From NCBI RefSeq assembly GCF_002798015.1, contig NZ_PGTZ01000006.1, positions 930,001-994,000 of the forward strand: a stretch of DNA of 64,000 bases. The letters are read 5' to 3'. A model generated the notes under the pieces. That model was given only the letters and a program-made list of their open reading frames with translations, searched no databases and was not told the origin of the DNA. The stretch comes from Luteimicrobium subarcticum. GTDB lineage: Bacteria > Actinomycetota > Actinomycetes > Actinomycetales > Cellulomonadaceae. The position numbers and the translations under genes are program-made. This document shows, one piece after another, positions 47,524 to 57,528 of the stretch (its first letter is position 1; each line of letters starts with the position of its first letter).

Positions 47524-49035
47524 TTACGCGTCGTCGGCCGTCCGGTGACGGTGGTCGACCCGGCCGCCGTGCTGCTCGTCGTAGTCGTCGACGCGCGAGT
47601 GCCGGCGCCCGTACAGGAAGTAGATGGCGAACCCGATCACCATCCACACGAGGAACCGCAGCCACGTCTCGACCGGCAGGTTGAGCATCAGGTAGAGGCA
47701 CGCGAGGACGGACAGGATCGGCAGCACCGGCACCCACGGCACCCGGAACGGGCGCTCGAGGTCGGGGCGCGTGCGCCGCAGGACGATCACGCCGATCGAC
47801 ACGACGACGAACGCGAACAGCGTCCCGATGTTCACCAGCTCGGCGAGCGCGTCGAGCGGGATGAACGCGGCGAGGATCGCGACGACGACGCCGACGGTGA
47901 TGGTGATCCGGTACGGCGTCTTGAAGGTCGGGTGGACCTTGGCGAAGCCCTTCGGCAGCAGGTTGTCGCGCGACATCGCGAACAGCACGCGCGACTGCCC
48001 CAGCATGAGGATCATGACGACGGTCGTCAGGCCTGCGAGGGCGCCGATCGTGATGATCGTGGCCGCCCAGTTCGCGCCGACGGACTTGAACGCCTCGGCG
48101 AGCGGCGCGTCGGGGTCGAGGTCGCTGTACTTCTGCATGCCGGTCACGACGAGCGAGACCGCCACGTAGAGGACGGTGCAGATGATCAGCGAGCCGATGA
48201 TGCCGCGCGGGACGTCCCGCTGCGGCTTCTTGGTCTCCTCGGCGGCGGTCGCGACGACGTCGAACCCGATGAACGCGAAGAAGACGATCGCGGCCGCGGT
48301 GAAGATCCCCAGGATCCCGAAGTTGGACGGCTCGTGCCCCGTGAGCACCGCGAGCAGGGTCTGCTGCAACCCGCTCGTCTCGGGGGCGGGCTGCGACGGC
48401 GGCACGAACGGGTGGTAGTTGGCCGCCTTGATGAAGAACAGGCCCGCCGCGATGACGAACAGCACGACAGCCACCTTGATGGTGACGATGACCGAGTTCA
48501 CGCGCGCCGACAGCTTGATCCCGACCGCGAGGACGACCGTGAGGATCACGACGATGAGCAGGGCCGGCAGGTTCATGAACGCGTCGTCCCCGCCGTCGAT
48601 CGACGTCGGCAGGTGCCACCCGATCGTGTCGAGCAGGCTCGCGAAGTACTGCGACCAGCCGACCGACACCACCGCCCCGCCGAGCGCCAGCTCCAGCAGG
48701 AGGTCCCAGCCGATGATCCACGCGACGATCTCGCCCAGGGTGGCGTACGCGAACGTGTAGGCACTGCCTGCCACGGGCACGGTCGACGCGAGCTCGGCGT
48801 AGCAGAGCGCCGCGAGACCGCACACGACGCCGGCGAACACGAACGAGATCGCGACGGCCGGGCCGGCGTGCTCCTTGGCCGCGAGGCCCGTGAGCACGAA
48901 GATTCCGGTGCCGATGATGACGCCGACGCCGAAGATCGTGAGGTCCCACGCCGACAGGCTGCGGGAGAGGCGGTGCTCCGAGCTCTCGGAGTCGTCGATG
49001 GACTGCTCGACGGACTTGGTGCGGAAGATGTCCAC
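47524..49035 (-). CDS. APC-superfamily amino-acid permease
   Basis: The 503-aa permease has about 12 membrane helices. Signature segments are DLTIFGVGVIIGTGIFVLTGLAA in TM1 (the GIG substrate motif), AGSAYTFAYATLGEIVAWIIGWDLLLE, FFAFIGFDVVATAAEETKKPQRDVPRG and MSRDNLLPKGFAKVH. These match the cationic amino-acid transporter (CAT/YfnA-like) group. The GTG at 49033-49035 lies eight bases after GAGGGGAG; the frame stays open for 25 codons upstream, but without a ribosome site. The C-terminus is His/Asp/Arg-rich. It is monocistronic. Confidence 0.88.
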   Translation of the reverse strand: MDIFRTKSVEQSIDDSESSEHRLSRSLSAWDLTIFGVGVIIGTGIFVLTGLAAKEHAGPAVAISFVFAGVVCGLAALCYAELASTVPVAGSAYTFAYATLGEIVAWIIGWDLLLELALGGAVVSVGWSQYFASLLDTIGWHLPTSIDGGDDAFMNLPALLIVVILTVVLAVGIKLSARVNSVIVTIKVAVVLFVIAAGLFFIKAANYHPFVPPSQPAPETSGLQQTLLAVLTGHEPSNFGILGIFTAAAIVFFAFIGFDVVATAAEETKKPQRDVPRGIIGSLIICTVLYVAVSLVVTGMQKYSDLDPDAPLAEAFKSVGANWAATIITIGALAGLTTVVMILMLGQSRVLFAMSRDNLLPKGFAKVHPTFKTPYRITITVGVVVAILAAFIPLDALAELVNIGTLFAFVVVSIGVIVLRRTRPDLERPFRVPWVPVLPILSVLACLYLMLNLPVETWLRFLVWMVIGFAIYFLYGRRHSRVDDYDEQHGGRVDHRHRTADDA

Positions 49036-49190
49036 GGTGCTGCTCCCCTCGTCGGGTGAGGTGCTCGTCTCACCATCACCCCAGGTGAGAGCACCGGCAA
49101 CCGGTCGCACCCCCTCCCGCCGCGGGCCCGTCCGTTGCTAGCGTGTGCCCGGCGGTGCGACGACACCGAGATCTCGCCCCAGGAGGAACG

Positions 49191-49799
49191 GTGGACCGCA
49201 CGCAGCGGCGCCTGACGGTCGCGCTGAGCGCCGGGGCGCTCGTGATCGCCGTCGTCGGCTGGCAGTGGGTGGGCCGCACGCCCGCCGTGGCCGCCGGGAC
49301 GTGGAGCTGGGCGCGCCAGGACGCCCCCGCGTCCTGCAGCGGGTCCGGTGTCGGGGCCACCGGCGCTTCCCTGATCGCCGTCGAGCCGCTCACGCCGTCG
49401 TCGGGCGCGGTCGCCGAGGTCCCCGTGGTGAACCACGACCGGTTCCCCGTCACGGTCGGGGTCGCTCCCGTCGACCACGTGTTCCGCCTCGCGCTCGCCG
49501 AGTCCCTGGTGCCAGAAGGACCCGGGCTCGACTTCACCGCGGGCTCGCCCTGGCTCACGCGGTCCGCGGACGAGGTCACGGTGCCCCCGGGGCGCGCGGC
49601 CGTCGTGCAGGTGTGGGTCGACCCGCAGGGCGACGTGACCCTCGACCCCGGCACCTCGCAGGTGCTGCGGGCCGTGACCGTCACGACACGGCTGCTGGGG
49701 GTCCGGACGACGCACGAGGTGCCGCTCGGCTCGGTCGTGGTCGTCCACGGCGCCGACGACACGCTGTCCGACGCCGCGGTGTGCGCGGCCGCGTCCTGA
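49191..49799 (+). CDS. hypothetical exported or membrane-anchored protein
   Basis: The GTG at 49191 follows AGGAGGAA and gives 202 aa. One N-terminal hydrophobic helix (LTVALSAGALVIAVVGWQWVG) acts as an uncleaved anchor or signal peptide. The rest is beta-rich (VAEVPVVNHDRFPVTVGVAPV, VTVPPGRAAVVQVWVDPQGDV), like a small Ig-type domain, with a Cys near each end. No family is recognised. Confidence 0.65.
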   Translation: MDRTQRRLTVALSAGALVIAVVGWQWVGRTPAVAAGTWSWARQDAPASCSGSGVGATGASLIAVEPLTPSSGAVAEVPVVNHDRFPVTVGVAPVDHVFRLALAESLVPEGPGLDFTAGSPWLTRSADEVTVPPGRAAVVQVWVDPQGDVTLDPGTSQVLRAVTVTTRLLGVRTTHEVPLGSVVVVHGADDTLSDAAVCAAAS

Positions 49800-49875
49800 C
49801 CGCGCGCTGGCCGGGCGGGAAGCACGGGCGGGAAGCACGGGCGCGGTGTGCGAACCGGCCTGGGCGCCGCACCGC

Positions 49876-49881
49876 TAGGGT
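49876..49881 (+). promoter_or_regulatory. -10 box of DUF3592 gene (leaderless)
   Basis: TAGGGT, six bases before the GTG at 49888. Confidence 0.4.
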
Positions 49882-49887
49882 GTCGCC

Positions 49888-50382
49888 GTGAAGATCCTGT
49901 TCGCCGTGATCCCGGCGGTCATCGCGCTGTTCCTCCTGTGGTCGATCGTCGGTGCCGTCCGCGAGATCTCAGGGATCCGTTCGTTGGAGCGGTCCGGGCA
50001 GCGGACCCCCGGCCGCGTCGTCGCGAGCCACTCCCAGACCACGACGAGCGGCACCGGCGACGACCGCCGCGTGTCCACGCGGCTGGTCGAGACGATCGAG
50101 TTCCCCACGGTCGACGGCCGCCGGATCCGCGGCGTCCCCACGTGGTCGGACGTCGGCATGCTCGACCGGTCCGACCAGGACGTCCAGGTCAGCTACGACC
50201 CCGAGCGACCGGACCGGTTCATCGCGCCGAAGGGCGCCCGGATGGGCACGGGCTCCGCGGTGACCCGCATCGTCGTCTGCGTGCTGTTCCTCGTGTTCGT
50301 CGCGATCTTCTTCCGCGTGGCGCAGGGCATGCTGTCCGACCCGCTCTTCGGCGGCTCGCCGTTCGACAGCTCGTCCTTCTGA
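49888..50382 (+). CDS. DUF3592 membrane protein
   Basis: The 164-aa protein has an N-terminal membrane helix (AVIPAVIALFLLWSIVGAV), an external DUF3592 domain (GQRTPGRVVASHS...FPTVDGRRIRG...VQVSYDPERPDRFIAP), and a second helix (VVCVLFLVFVAIFF). The VxYxPxxPxxA end of the domain is the hallmark. Function unknown. It probably uses a leaderless GTG start. Convergent with prpC. Confidence 0.75.
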   Translation: MKILFAVIPAVIALFLLWSIVGAVREISGIRSLERSGQRTPGRVVASHSQTTTSGTGDDRRVSTRLVETIEFPTVDGRRIRGVPTWSDVGMLDRSDQDVQVSYDPERPDRFIAPKGARMGTGSAVTRIVVCVLFLVFVAIFFRVAQGMLSDPLFGGSPFDSSSF

Positions 50383-50410
50383 CGACGCGTCCGACCCCTG
50401 CCCGGGTGCG

Positions 50411-51631
50411 CTAGGCCCGCGCGGGGACGTCCCGGCGCGCCGGCCCGTCGTACGCGGACAGCGGCCGGATGAGCGCGTTGGCCGCGTGCTGCTCCATGAC
50501 GTGCGCCGTCCAGCCGACGACACGCGACGCCACGAACAGCGGCGTGAACGTCGGGGTGTCGAACCCCATGACGTGGTACGCAGGCCCGGTCGGGTAGTCG
50601 AGGTTCGGCAGGATGCCCTTGCGCTCGGTCATGGCGTCCTCGAGCGCGGCGTAGAGCGCCGCGAGGTCGTCGCGTCCGGTGTGCGCGAGCAGCTCGTCCA
50701 GCGCGGACTTCATCGTGGGGACGCGCGAGTCGCCGTGCTTGTACACGCGGTGCCCGAAGCCCATGATCTTGCGCTTCGTGGCGAGGGCGTCGTCGAGCCA
50801 CACCGCGGCCCGGTCGGCCGCCCCGATCTCGTCGAACGTCGCCATGACGGCCTCGTTCGCGCCGCCGTGCAGCGGGCCCTTGAGCGCGCCGACCGCGGCG
50901 GTCACCGCGGAGTGCAGGTCGGACAGGGTCGAGGCGACCACCCGGGCGGTGAACGTCGACGCGTTGAACGAGTGCTCCGCGTACAGGACCATCGACACCT
51001 CGAACGCCCGCAGCACGACGGGGTCGGGCAGCTCGCCGAACGTCAGCCAGAGGAAGTGCTCCGCATACCCGAGGTCGTCGCGAGGAGCGACCTCGTCCTG
51101 GCCGCGCCGGCGCCGCTGGTCGAGCGCCACGACCGCGGGCAGCACGGCCCAGAGCCGGACGGCCTTCGCCTGCTCGGCCTGGGGCGAGAGGTCCTCCGCG
51201 TGCGCGTCGTGCGCGCCCAGCACCGACACGGCGGTGCGCACGACGTCCATCGGGTGACACGTCGTCGGGAGCGCGAGGACGGCGTCGCGCACCGCCTCCG
51301 GGAGCGCCCGCGCCGACCGCTCGGCCCGCGTCTGCTCCGCGAGCTCGTCGGGCGCCGGGAGCTCGCCGTGCCAGAGCAGGAACGCGACCTCCTCGAACGA
51401 GCAGCGGGCCGCGAGGTCCTGCACCGGGTACCCCCGGTACAGCAGCGAGTTGCTGTCCGCGTCGACCTTCGAGACGGCGGTCGTGTCCGCGACGACCCCG
51501 ACGAGCCCCTTGCGGACGTCCGGCTCGGCGGCGTGATCGGACGGTGTGCTGCGGTCGGGCGGCGTGGCGCTACCGGACGGGGTGGCGCTACCGGACGGGG
51601 TGGTGCTGCCGGACGGGGTGATGCTGCTCAT
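50411..51631 (-). CDS. prpC: 2-methylcitrate synthase / citrate synthase 2
   Basis: The 406-aa enzyme condenses propionyl-CoA with oxaloacetate to 2-methylcitrate. Citrate-synthase residues are in place: LKGPLHGGANEAVM (His), MGFGHRVYKHGDSR (His), and the Asp region YHVMGFDTPTFTPLFVASR. The short actinobacterial PrpC form and the prpD-prpB context support the methylcitrate role over the TCA enzyme. The first 35 residues are a TPSGSA repeat tail absent from most relatives. The ATG at 51629-51631 has AAGGAG. It is the last gene of the operon, separated from prpB by 176 bases that contain a strong repeat structure. Confidence 0.9.
   Translation of the reverse strand: MSSITPSGSTTPSGSATPSGSATPPDRSTPSDHAAEPDVRKGLVGVVADTTAVSKVDADSNSLLYRGYPVQDLAARCSFEEVAFLLWHGELPAPDELAEQTRAERSARALPEAVRDAVLALPTTCHPMDVVRTAVSVLGAHDAHAEDLSPQAEQAKAVRLWAVLPAVVALDQRRRRGQDEVAPRDDLGYAEHFLWLTFGELPDPVVLRAFEVSMVLYAEHSFNASTFTARVVASTLSDLHSAVTAAVGALKGPLHGGANEAVMATFDEIGAADRAAVWLDDALATKRKIMGFGHRVYKHGDSRVPTMKSALDELLAHTGRDDLAALYAALEDAMTERKGILPNLDYPTGPAYHVMGFDTPTFTPLFVASRVVGWTAHVMEQHAANALIRPLSAYDGPARRDVPARA
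51566..51619 (-). repeat. 18-base tandem repeats in the prpC start
   Basis: Three 18-base units encode TPSGS[TA], followed by a degenerate TPPDRS unit. They form a disordered N-terminal tail on PrpC and could vary in number between strains. Confidence 0.75.
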
Positions 51632-51692
51632 GCGTGCTCCTTCGCTCGCGAACCGTGCTCTGGCGCTCCCGTGGCCCCGTGTCCCCGGTCTC

Positions 51693-51790
51693 CCGCCGAG
51701 CCGCACGTTGCGCACGCTGTCCGCGCTCGATGAGGTGCGGAACGTGCGCCTCGGCGGTCAGGGGAAGGTGCGGAACGTGCGCCTCGGCGG
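51693..51790 (-). repeat. three-copy 23-base repeat, alternative hairpins
   Basis: Two direct copies (51735-51757 and 51768-51790, 33 bases apart, identical) and one inverted copy (51693-51715). In the prpDBC transcript either direct copy can pair with the inverted one: blocks of 8, 8 and 5 pairs with two single mismatches. The two hairpins exclude each other. The element lies wholly between prpB and prpC. It may set the relative level of the two messages by attenuation, processing or decay. Confidence 0.7.
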
Positions 51791-51807
51791 ACGGGGCGTG
51801 GGGTCGG

Positions 51808-52716
51808 TCAGGGGTGGTAGGTGAAGATGTCGTCGTCGAAGCGGTTGTAGCCCGCGTAGTCGATGACCTCGTAGAGCCGCGCACGCGTCTGCATGTCGCC
51901 GACGAGCGCCCGCTGCGTCCCGGCGGACGCGATCTCGTCGAGCGCCCGCTCGACCGCCCCCATCGCGACCCGCAGCAACGTGACCGGGTAGATGACCATC
52001 CGCACACCCGCGTCCTGCAGCTGCGCGGCGGTGAACAGCTCGGACTTGCCGAACTCGGTCATGTTCGCGAGCACGGGCACGTCGACGGCTGACGCGACCG
52101 CCTCGAACTCGGACAGGTCCCGCATCGCCTCCGGGAAGATCGCGTCCGCGCCCGCGTCGACGAGCGCCTTGGCGCGGTCGATCGCGACGGCGAGGCCGTC
52201 CGCACCGGGCAGCGACGCACGCACGTCGGTGCGCGCCATGACGACGAACGCCGGGTCGCGGCGCGCGTCCGCGGCGGCCCGCACCCGCTGGACGGCCGTG
52301 CCGAGGTCGACGGTCGCCTTCCCGTCGAGGTGCCCGCACCGCTTCGGGTTCACCTGGTCCTCGATGTGGCACCCGGCGACGCCGGCGTCCTCGAGCTCCT
52401 GGATCGTCCGGGCGACGTTCATGGGCTCGCCGAAGCCGGTGTCCGCGTCGACGAGGGTCGGCAGGTCGGTCATGCGGGCGATCTGGCGGGACCGTCCGGC
52501 GACCTCGGTGAGCGTCGTGAGGCCGATGTCGGGCAGGCCGAGCTCGGCGGACAGCACGGCCCCGGAGACGTAGACCCCGTCGAAGCCCTTCTCCTGGATG
52601 AGCCGCACCGACTGCGGCGTGAACGCACCGGGGAACCGCAGCAGGGTGTCGCCCGCGAGACCCTCGCGGAACCGGACGCGCTTGTCGTGCGCGGTGACGT
52701 CGGAGTACAGCATCAC
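51808..52716 (-). CDS. prpB: methylisocitrate lyase
   Basis: The 302-aa enzyme splits 2-methylisocitrate into pyruvate and succinate. The isocitrate-lyase-family loop KRCGHLDGK has the catalytic Cys. [28 protein letters not shown] and [26 protein letters not shown] are all typical. The start is the GTG at 52714-52716, which overlaps the prpD stop (GTGA); the next codon is an ATG and could be used instead. It sits second in the prpDBC order. Confidence 0.92.
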   Translation of the reverse strand: MMLYSDVTAHDKRVRFREGLAGDTLLRFPGAFTPQSVRLIQEKGFDGVYVSGAVLSAELGLPDIGLTTLTEVAGRSRQIARMTDLPTLVDADTGFGEPMNVARTIQELEDAGVAGCHIEDQVNPKRCGHLDGKATVDLGTAVQRVRAAADARRDPAFVVMARTDVRASLPGADGLAVAIDRAKALVDAGADAIFPEAMRDLSEFEAVASAVDVPVLANMTEFGKSELFTAAQLQDAGVRMVIYPVTLLRVAMGAVERALDEIASAGTQRALVGDMQTRARLYEVIDYAGYNRFDDDIFTYHP

Positions 52717-54323
52717 TCCCCCTCGGGGACGGTCGGACGGCCGAGCTCGAACAGGCCGCTCGGCTCGGATCGGTCGGATCCCCCGCGCAGGACGCCCGGC
52801 GCCGCCACGAGCGACAGCTCGCGCAGCTCGCCGGCGGAGAGGGACGGAAGCCGCTCGGCGAGGTCGAGGAACCGTTCGATCTCCTCGGGCTCGACGACGC
52901 CGTCGGCGAGCGTGCGCAGCTTGCGGACGTAGTCGGGCCGCGTGAACGGGCGCGCGCCCAGCGGGTGCGCGTCGGCGACGGCCAGCTCACGCACGACGCG
53001 GTCACCCGGCTGCCCGCCCGTCCGGTCGCCGCGGCCCGCCGCCGCCGCGCTCAGCTCGATCTCGACGCGCGCCCCGAACGCCTTCTCCGTGGGGTCGGTC
53101 GCGTGGTACCGGCGCGTCCACTCCGGGTCCTCGGCGGTGGTGACGCGCTGCCACAGGGCCACCGTGTCCGGACGGGCGGCCCGGGCGGGCGTGTACGAGT
53201 CGACGTGGTGCCAGCCGCCGTCCTGCAGCGCGACCGTGAAGATGTACGGGACGGAGTGGTCGAGCGTCTCGCGCGACGCCGTCGGGTCGTACTTCTGCGG
53301 GTCGTTCGCCCCCGAGCCGATGACGAAGTGCGTGTGGTGGCTCGTGTGGATGACGACGCGCTCGATCGCGCCCGGGTCGGCCAGCCACGGCATGTCGTGG
53401 TGCAGCGAGCGCGCGAGGTCGATGAGCGCCTGCGCCTGGTACTCCGCGGAGTGCTCCTTCGTGTACGTGTCGAGGATCCCGGTGCGCGCCTCGCCCGTCC
53501 CCGGAAGCACCACGTCGTACGACGCGTCCGGGCCGTCGAGCAGCCACGCGACGACGCCGTCCTCGCCCTCGTAGATCGGCTCGGGGCTCGTCTGGCCGCG
53601 CATCGCCCGGTCGACGGCCTCGACCGCCATCTTCCCGGCGAAGGCCGGCGCGTACGCCTTCCACGTCGAGATCTGTCCCTTGCGGGACTGCCGGGTCGCC
53701 GTCGTGGTGTGCAGGGCCTGCCCGATCGCCTGGAACACCGTCTCGGTGGGCAGGCCGAGCAGGGTGCCGATCCCCGCGGCCGCGGACGGCCCGAGGTGCG
53801 CGACGTGGTCGATCTTGTGGGCGTGCAGGCTGATCGCGCGGACCAGGTCGACCTGGACCTCGTACCCGGTCACCACGCCCCGGACGAACGCCGCACCGTC
53901 CGCACCGGCGTGCTGCGCGACCGCCAGGATCGGCGGGATGTTGTCACCCGGGTGGGAGTACTCGGCCGCGAGGAACGTGTCGTGGAAGTCGAGCTCGCGG
54001 ACCGCGACCCCGTTCGCCCACGCGGCCCACTCGGGGCTCACGCGCGTCGCGAGGGACGGGCCGAAGACCGCAGCGCCAGGCACGTACGGGTGGGCGAGCG
54101 CCTGGCCGCGCGCCGCGGCGACCGGCGCGCGCGTCAGGCTGGCCGCCGCGACGGCCGCGTTGTCGATGACGCGGTTGACCACCATGTCGACGACCTCGGG
54201 CGTCGGCTCGGCCGCCGCCCCGGACCGGTCGGTCGCGAGCTCCGCGAGCTTCCAGGCGAGCTGGTCCTCGCGCGCCAGGTGGTCGGCGCTGGGGTGGACG
54301 CGCAGGTGGTGCGTGAACGGCAT
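52713..54323 (-). CDS. prpD: 2-methylcitrate dehydratase
   Basis: The 536-aa MmgE/PrpD-family enzyme dehydrates 2-methylcitrate. It shows [85 protein letters not shown] and [35 protein letters not shown], all conserved in PrpD. The ATG at 54321-54323 follows GAGGAG. It lies 59 bases after the gntR stop and overlaps prpB. The cycle detoxifies propionyl-CoA from odd-chain or branched substrates. Confidence 0.92.
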   Translation of the reverse strand: MPFTHHLRVHPSADHLAREDQLAWKLAELATDRSGAAAEPTPEVVDMVVNRVIDNAAVAAASLTRAPVAAARGQALAHPYVPGAAVFGPSLATRVSPEWAAWANGVAVRELDFHDTFLAAEYSHPGDNIPPILAVAQHAGADGAAFVRGVVTGYEVQVDLVRAISLHAHKIDHVAHLGPSAAAGIGTLLGLPTETVFQAIGQALHTTTATRQSRKGQISTWKAYAPAFAGKMAVEAVDRAMRGQTSPEPIYEGEDGVVAWLLDGPDASYDVVLPGTGEARTGILDTYTKEHSAEYQAQALIDLARSLHHDMPWLADPGAIERVVIHTSHHTHFVIGSGANDPQKYDPTASRETLDHSVPYIFTVALQDGGWHHVDSYTPARAARPDTVALWQRVTTAEDPEWTRRYHATDPTEKAFGARVEIELSAAAAGRGDRTGGQPGDRVVRELAVADAHPLGARPFTRPDYVRKLRTLADGVVEPEEIERFLDLAERLPSLSAGELRELSLVAAPGVLRGGSDRSEPSGLFELGRPTVPEGE

Positions 54324-54382
54324 CGGAAGACGTCTCCTCGTGCTGTGGTCCTCGGGACGGGCCGGCGGACAGGGTGTGGTGG

Positions 54383-55147
54383 TCAGGCGTGGTCCGGCCC
54401 GCCGCGGACGACGGGCACGCCCTCGCGCAGCAGCGCCTCGGCCGCGAGCGCCGTGGCGGCGGTCTCGGCGCCGCGCTCGACGTGGCGGCGCATGGTGTCC
54501 TCGGCGAGCCCGCGGTCGCCGCCGAGGATCGCGAGGTAGATCTCGCGGTGCTCCGCGACGGCCTGGTCGGGTCGTCCGGCCGTCCGGGTCGACAGGGCGC
54601 GGTACCGGTCGACGTGCCCGCGGATCTGCCGGAGCAGCGCCCCGCCCCACGGGTTGTCGGCCATCTCCTCGACCAGCTCGTGGAACGTCGCGCCGAGACG
54701 CAGCACCTCGTCGTGGTGCTCGCGGACGGTGTCCATGACGTCGACGACGCGTTCCAGCCGGGCGAGCTGCCCGGGCTCGGCGCGCTCGGCGGCGTCCCCG
54801 GCGAGCAGGGCCTCGAGGCGGGCGCGGACGTCGTAGACACGGCGCAGGTCGTGCGCGTCGAGGGGTGCGACGCGCACGCCGCCGGTGGGCAGCTCGACGA
54901 CGAGGGCCTCCGCGTAGAGCAGACGCAGCGCCTCGCGCACGGGGGTGCGGCTCACGCCGAGCTGCTGCGCGAGGACGGGTTCGGTCAGCCGCTCCCCCGG
55001 CTCGAGCTCGCCGCTGATGATGCGCGTGCGGAGCAGCTCGTAGACGGCGCGCGCACCGGAGTGGCGGCGCGCGGACGCGAGACCGTCGGCCGGGTTCGTG
55101 GCGCTGCCGGACGTCGTCGTCGCGGCGCGGGGGGTCGTGGGGACCAT
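54383..55147 (-). CDS. GntR/FCD-family regulator of the prp operon
   Basis: The 254-aa regulator has an N-terminal GntR winged HTH ([45 protein letters not shown]) and an FCD ligand domain ([16 protein letters not shown]... [12 protein letters not shown]... [12 protein letters not shown]). FCD proteins bind small carboxylates, so methylcitrate or a related acid is a plausible ligand. It is first in the operon, so it likely controls itself and prpDBC through the TGTATACA palindrome upstream. The start is the ATG at 55145-55147, because this places the operator in the promoter; the frame extends 24 codons further, through the operator. Confidence 0.85.
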   Translation of the reverse strand: MVPTTPRAATTTSGSATNPADGLASARRHSGARAVYELLRTRIISGELEPGERLTEPVLAQQLGVSRTPVREALRLLYAEALVVELPTGGVRVAPLDAHDLRRVYDVRARLEALLAGDAAERAEPGQLARLERVVDVMDTVREHHDEVLRLGATFHELVEEMADNPWGGALLRQIRGHVDRYRALSTRTAGRPDQAVAEHREIYLAILGGDRGLAEDTMRRHVERGAETAATALAAEALLREGVPVVRGGPDHA

Positions 55148-55162
55148 CTCGGCAGTGTCGCA

Positions 55163-55177
55163 CTCTTGTATACAGAG
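55163..55177. promoter_or_regulatory. GntR-type operator of the prp operon
   Basis: CTCT-TGTATACA-GAG, whose centre TGTATACA (55167-55174) is a perfect palindrome of the GntR/FCD type. It lies 20 bases before the gntR start, next to a GACACT box (55154-55159, minus strand) six bases before the ATG. The rest of the 258-base gap (55148-55405) shows no gene. Confidence 0.6.
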
Positions 55178-55405
55178 TTCGAGGTATCCGCCGAGAGCCT
55201 TCGTGACGCCACCCACCACAGCCTCGCGCTCCCGACCCGCTCACGCCCAGCGAGTCGCCCGCGAACCCCGGCGTCACAACGGTCCACGCCTCCACCGGCC
55301 GCGCCACGACAGGAGACCCGCCGGAGCCGAGTCGGCTGTGGTGCTCCGCGTCACGATGGAGCGGCGAGTCCCGACGGCTGCCCCCCTCGGGAAGTGGGCG
55401 GCGAC

Positions 55406-57403
55406 TCACCCGAAGGTGAACGTGTAGACCGTCACGCCCGGCGGGACGTGCAGGTCGACGGTCCCCTGCGTCGGCCCGGACCCTTCGAGCACGGGGTGCA
55501 GCGTGGGAGACCCGGAGACGTCGATGCTGCGGGTGGTCGTCCTGCCGCCGCTGGTCACGTCGGCGGTCACGTTCCCGGAGCCGCCGAGCACCGCGTAGAC
55601 GTTCGTGCCGCGGTAGGCGAGGTGCACGGTGCTCCCACCGCCCGCGCTCCCGGCTCCGGACGCCTTCGCCGGCGTCGCGCCCTGGTGGTCGAGGGTCCAG
55701 CGCCCGTCGAGGGAGAAGGTGTCCTGCGGCTGGTCGGCCGTGGCCGTGAACGCGTGCGTGCCGGACGCGTAGTCCTGGGCGCCGCGGTACTGCTTCGCCT
55801 TGCCGAGCGCGAAGTAGGTCTCGGGGGTCGTGCCGTCGTGCGGGGTGGTGTCCTTCACCTCGGTCGCCGCGGGCAGCGTGACGCCGGGGTCAGCCTGTTG
55901 GAGCAGCTGGCGCACGAGCTTCTCGGTGTCCCCGTACCCGCCCTCTCCGAACCGGATGTGCCGGACGGTCCCTGTCGCGTCGACGAGGTACTCGGCCGGC
56001 CAGTAGCGGTTCCGGTAGGTGGTCCAGGTGGAGTAGGCGTTGTCCTGCGCGACCGGGTAGGTCACTCCGAGGGACTTCGCGCCGGCGACGACGTTGCGGG
56101 TCTCGCGCTCGAACGCGAACTCGGGCGTGTGGACGCCGACGACCTCGAAGCCCTTCCCGACGTCCTTGTACTGGTCGTACCAGGCCCGGACGTGCGGGAT
56201 CGCGCGCTGGCAGTTGATGCAGGAGTAGGTCCAGAAGTCGATCAGCACGACCTTGCCCTTGAGATCGTCGAGCGCGATGGGCTTGTCGCCGGCGGTGTTG
56301 AGCCACTTCGTGATGCCGGTCAGCGGCGGCGCCTGGCCGCACGACTGGAGCGTCGGGGACCCGTTGCTGCACTTCGACAGGTCCTTGTTCTGGTCGGTGA
56401 CGATGCCACCGAGGTCGAGCGCCTGCTGCACCTGCTGCGACGAGCCGACCTTGTCCTGCAGCGCGGACGTGTAGTCGGGCAGTGCCCGCTGCAGCGCGGA
56501 CGTGAGGTTGAGGGCGAGCGCGACGGCGAGGACGATCACGAGCGCTCCCCCGGTGATCCGGATCGCCCGCAGGTGCGTGCGGAACGCCGAGACCCGCTCG
56601 GCGACCCGTCGGCCCGCGAGGGCGAACACGAGGAGCGGGATCGCGGCGCCGACGGCGAACGACACCGTGAGGACGACCGTGTCGACGCCGATGTGCCCGG
56701 TCGCCCCCGCCACGGTGATCGCCGCGAGCACGGGACCGGCGCACGGCGCGTAGAGCACGCCGAGGCCCAGCCCGAGGACGAACGCGCCCCGGTCCTGGCG
56801 CGCCGCGCCGCCGCGGGCACCGACCGCCGCGAGGCGCGTGAACGGTCGCTCGAGGACCTGCTCGAACCGCGGCACGATCATCCCGACGCCCAGCAGGACG
56901 AGCAGCACGACGCCCGCCCAGCGCAGCAGGTCCTGCGGGAGCCCGAGCGCAGACAGGACGATCGAGCCGAGCAGGGTCACGAGCGAGAAGCTCACGACGA
57001 GCCCGGCGATCACGAGGAACGGTCGACCCGCGTGCACGCGCCCGGCGCCCGGGTTCCGGCGCGGCGGCGACGCAGACACGCCGGCCGGTCGCGCGGGCGC
57101 CACGTCGACGGTGGCGGTCCCGCCGCGCCGGGGTGAGGCGGAGCGGCCGATCCGGACGGCGTCGGGGGCGCCGTCGAACAGGCCGGCCGTCCCGGACGAC
57201 ACGGTCGCACCGGGAGCGCCGGCACGCGCGGCGCCGCGAGCCTGGTCGCCGGACGGCCCTGCGACAGTCGCTCCCTCGCGCGTCCCGGGGCGTGCTCCCT
57301 GGACGCCGCCGGCGAAGAACACGACGGGCAGCATCGGCAGGATGCACGGCGAGATCCCGGTGACGAGTCCACCGAGGAGTCCGATCAGCGCGAGGGTCAG
57401 CAT
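55406..57403 (-). CDS. dipZ: DipZ: CcdA-type transporter with thioredoxin domain
   Basis: The 665-aa protein joins three parts. A CcdA/DsbD-like membrane domain has [37 protein letters not shown] (the two redox Cys) and about six helices. An extracytoplasmic thioredoxin domain follows with [20 protein letters not shown] (CINC active site). The C-terminal beta-domain is of the DipZ type. It carries electrons across the membrane to extracellular thiols. A long Arg/Gly/Pro-rich insertion (about residues 35-115) splits the first two helices. The ATG at 57401-57403 follows a SigK-type promoter by six bases. M. tuberculosis dipZ belongs to the SigK regulon. Confidence 0.88.
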   Translation of the reverse strand: MLTLALIGLLGGLVTGISPCILPMLPVVFFAGGVQGARPGTREGATVAGPSGDQARGAARAGAPGATVSSGTAGLFDGAPDAVRIGRSASPRRGGTATVDVAPARPAGVSASPPRRNPGAGRVHAGRPFLVIAGLVVSFSLVTLLGSIVLSALGLPQDLLRWAGVVLLVLLGVGMIVPRFEQVLERPFTRLAAVGARGGAARQDRGAFVLGLGLGVLYAPCAGPVLAAITVAGATGHIGVDTVVLTVSFAVGAAIPLLVFALAGRRVAERVSAFRTHLRAIRITGGALVIVLAVALALNLTSALQRALPDYTSALQDKVGSSQQVQQALDLGGIVTDQNKDLSKCSNGSPTLQSCGQAPPLTGITKWLNTAGDKPIALDDLKGKVVLIDFWTYSCINCQRAIPHVRAWYDQYKDVGKGFEVVGVHTPEFAFERETRNVVAGAKSLGVTYPVAQDNAYSTWTTYRNRYWPAEYLVDATGTVRHIRFGEGGYGDTEKLVRQLLQQADPGVTLPAATEVKDTTPHDGTTPETYFALGKAKQYRGAQDYASGTHAFTATADQPQDTFSLDGRWTLDHQGATPAKASGAGSAGGGSTVHLAYRGTNVYAVLGGSGNVTADVTSGGRTTTRSIDVSGSPTLHPVLEGSGPTQGTVDLHVPPGVTVYTFTFG

Positions 57404-57409
57404 GACCCT

Positions 57410-57437
57410 GGTTCGACGCCGACGCGCCGCCGGACGG
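57410..57437 (-). promoter_or_regulatory. SigK-type promoter of dipZ
   Basis: Minus strand: CCGTCC (57432-57437), exactly 16 bases, CGAACC (57410-57415), then six bases to the ATG. It has the same boxes and spacer as the promoters of sigK and the fasciclin gene. Confidence 0.65.
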
Positions 57438-57471
57438 GTAGCGATCCACTCCACTCGTGCATATAGAGCGT

Positions 57472-57491
57472 CTAGTTGCTAGCCGATCTAG
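57472..57491. promoter_or_regulatory. CTAG triplet in the dipZ-lipocalin gap
   Basis: CTAG occurs three times within 20 bases (57472, 57479, 57488). This tetranucleotide is rare in bacterial DNA, so the cluster may be a binding site. A TATAGA box (57463-57468) lies next to it on the plus strand and could serve the lipocalin gene. Confidence 0.35.
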
Positions 57492-57528
57492 CGTTCTTGT
57501 GTCAGCACGCGTCGTCGAAGGAGATGTC

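Noticed and set aside
54383-55219. Longer gntR reading frame starting at 55219
   Set aside because: It would translate through the TGTATACA operator and promoter; the ATG at 55147 gives the normal family length.
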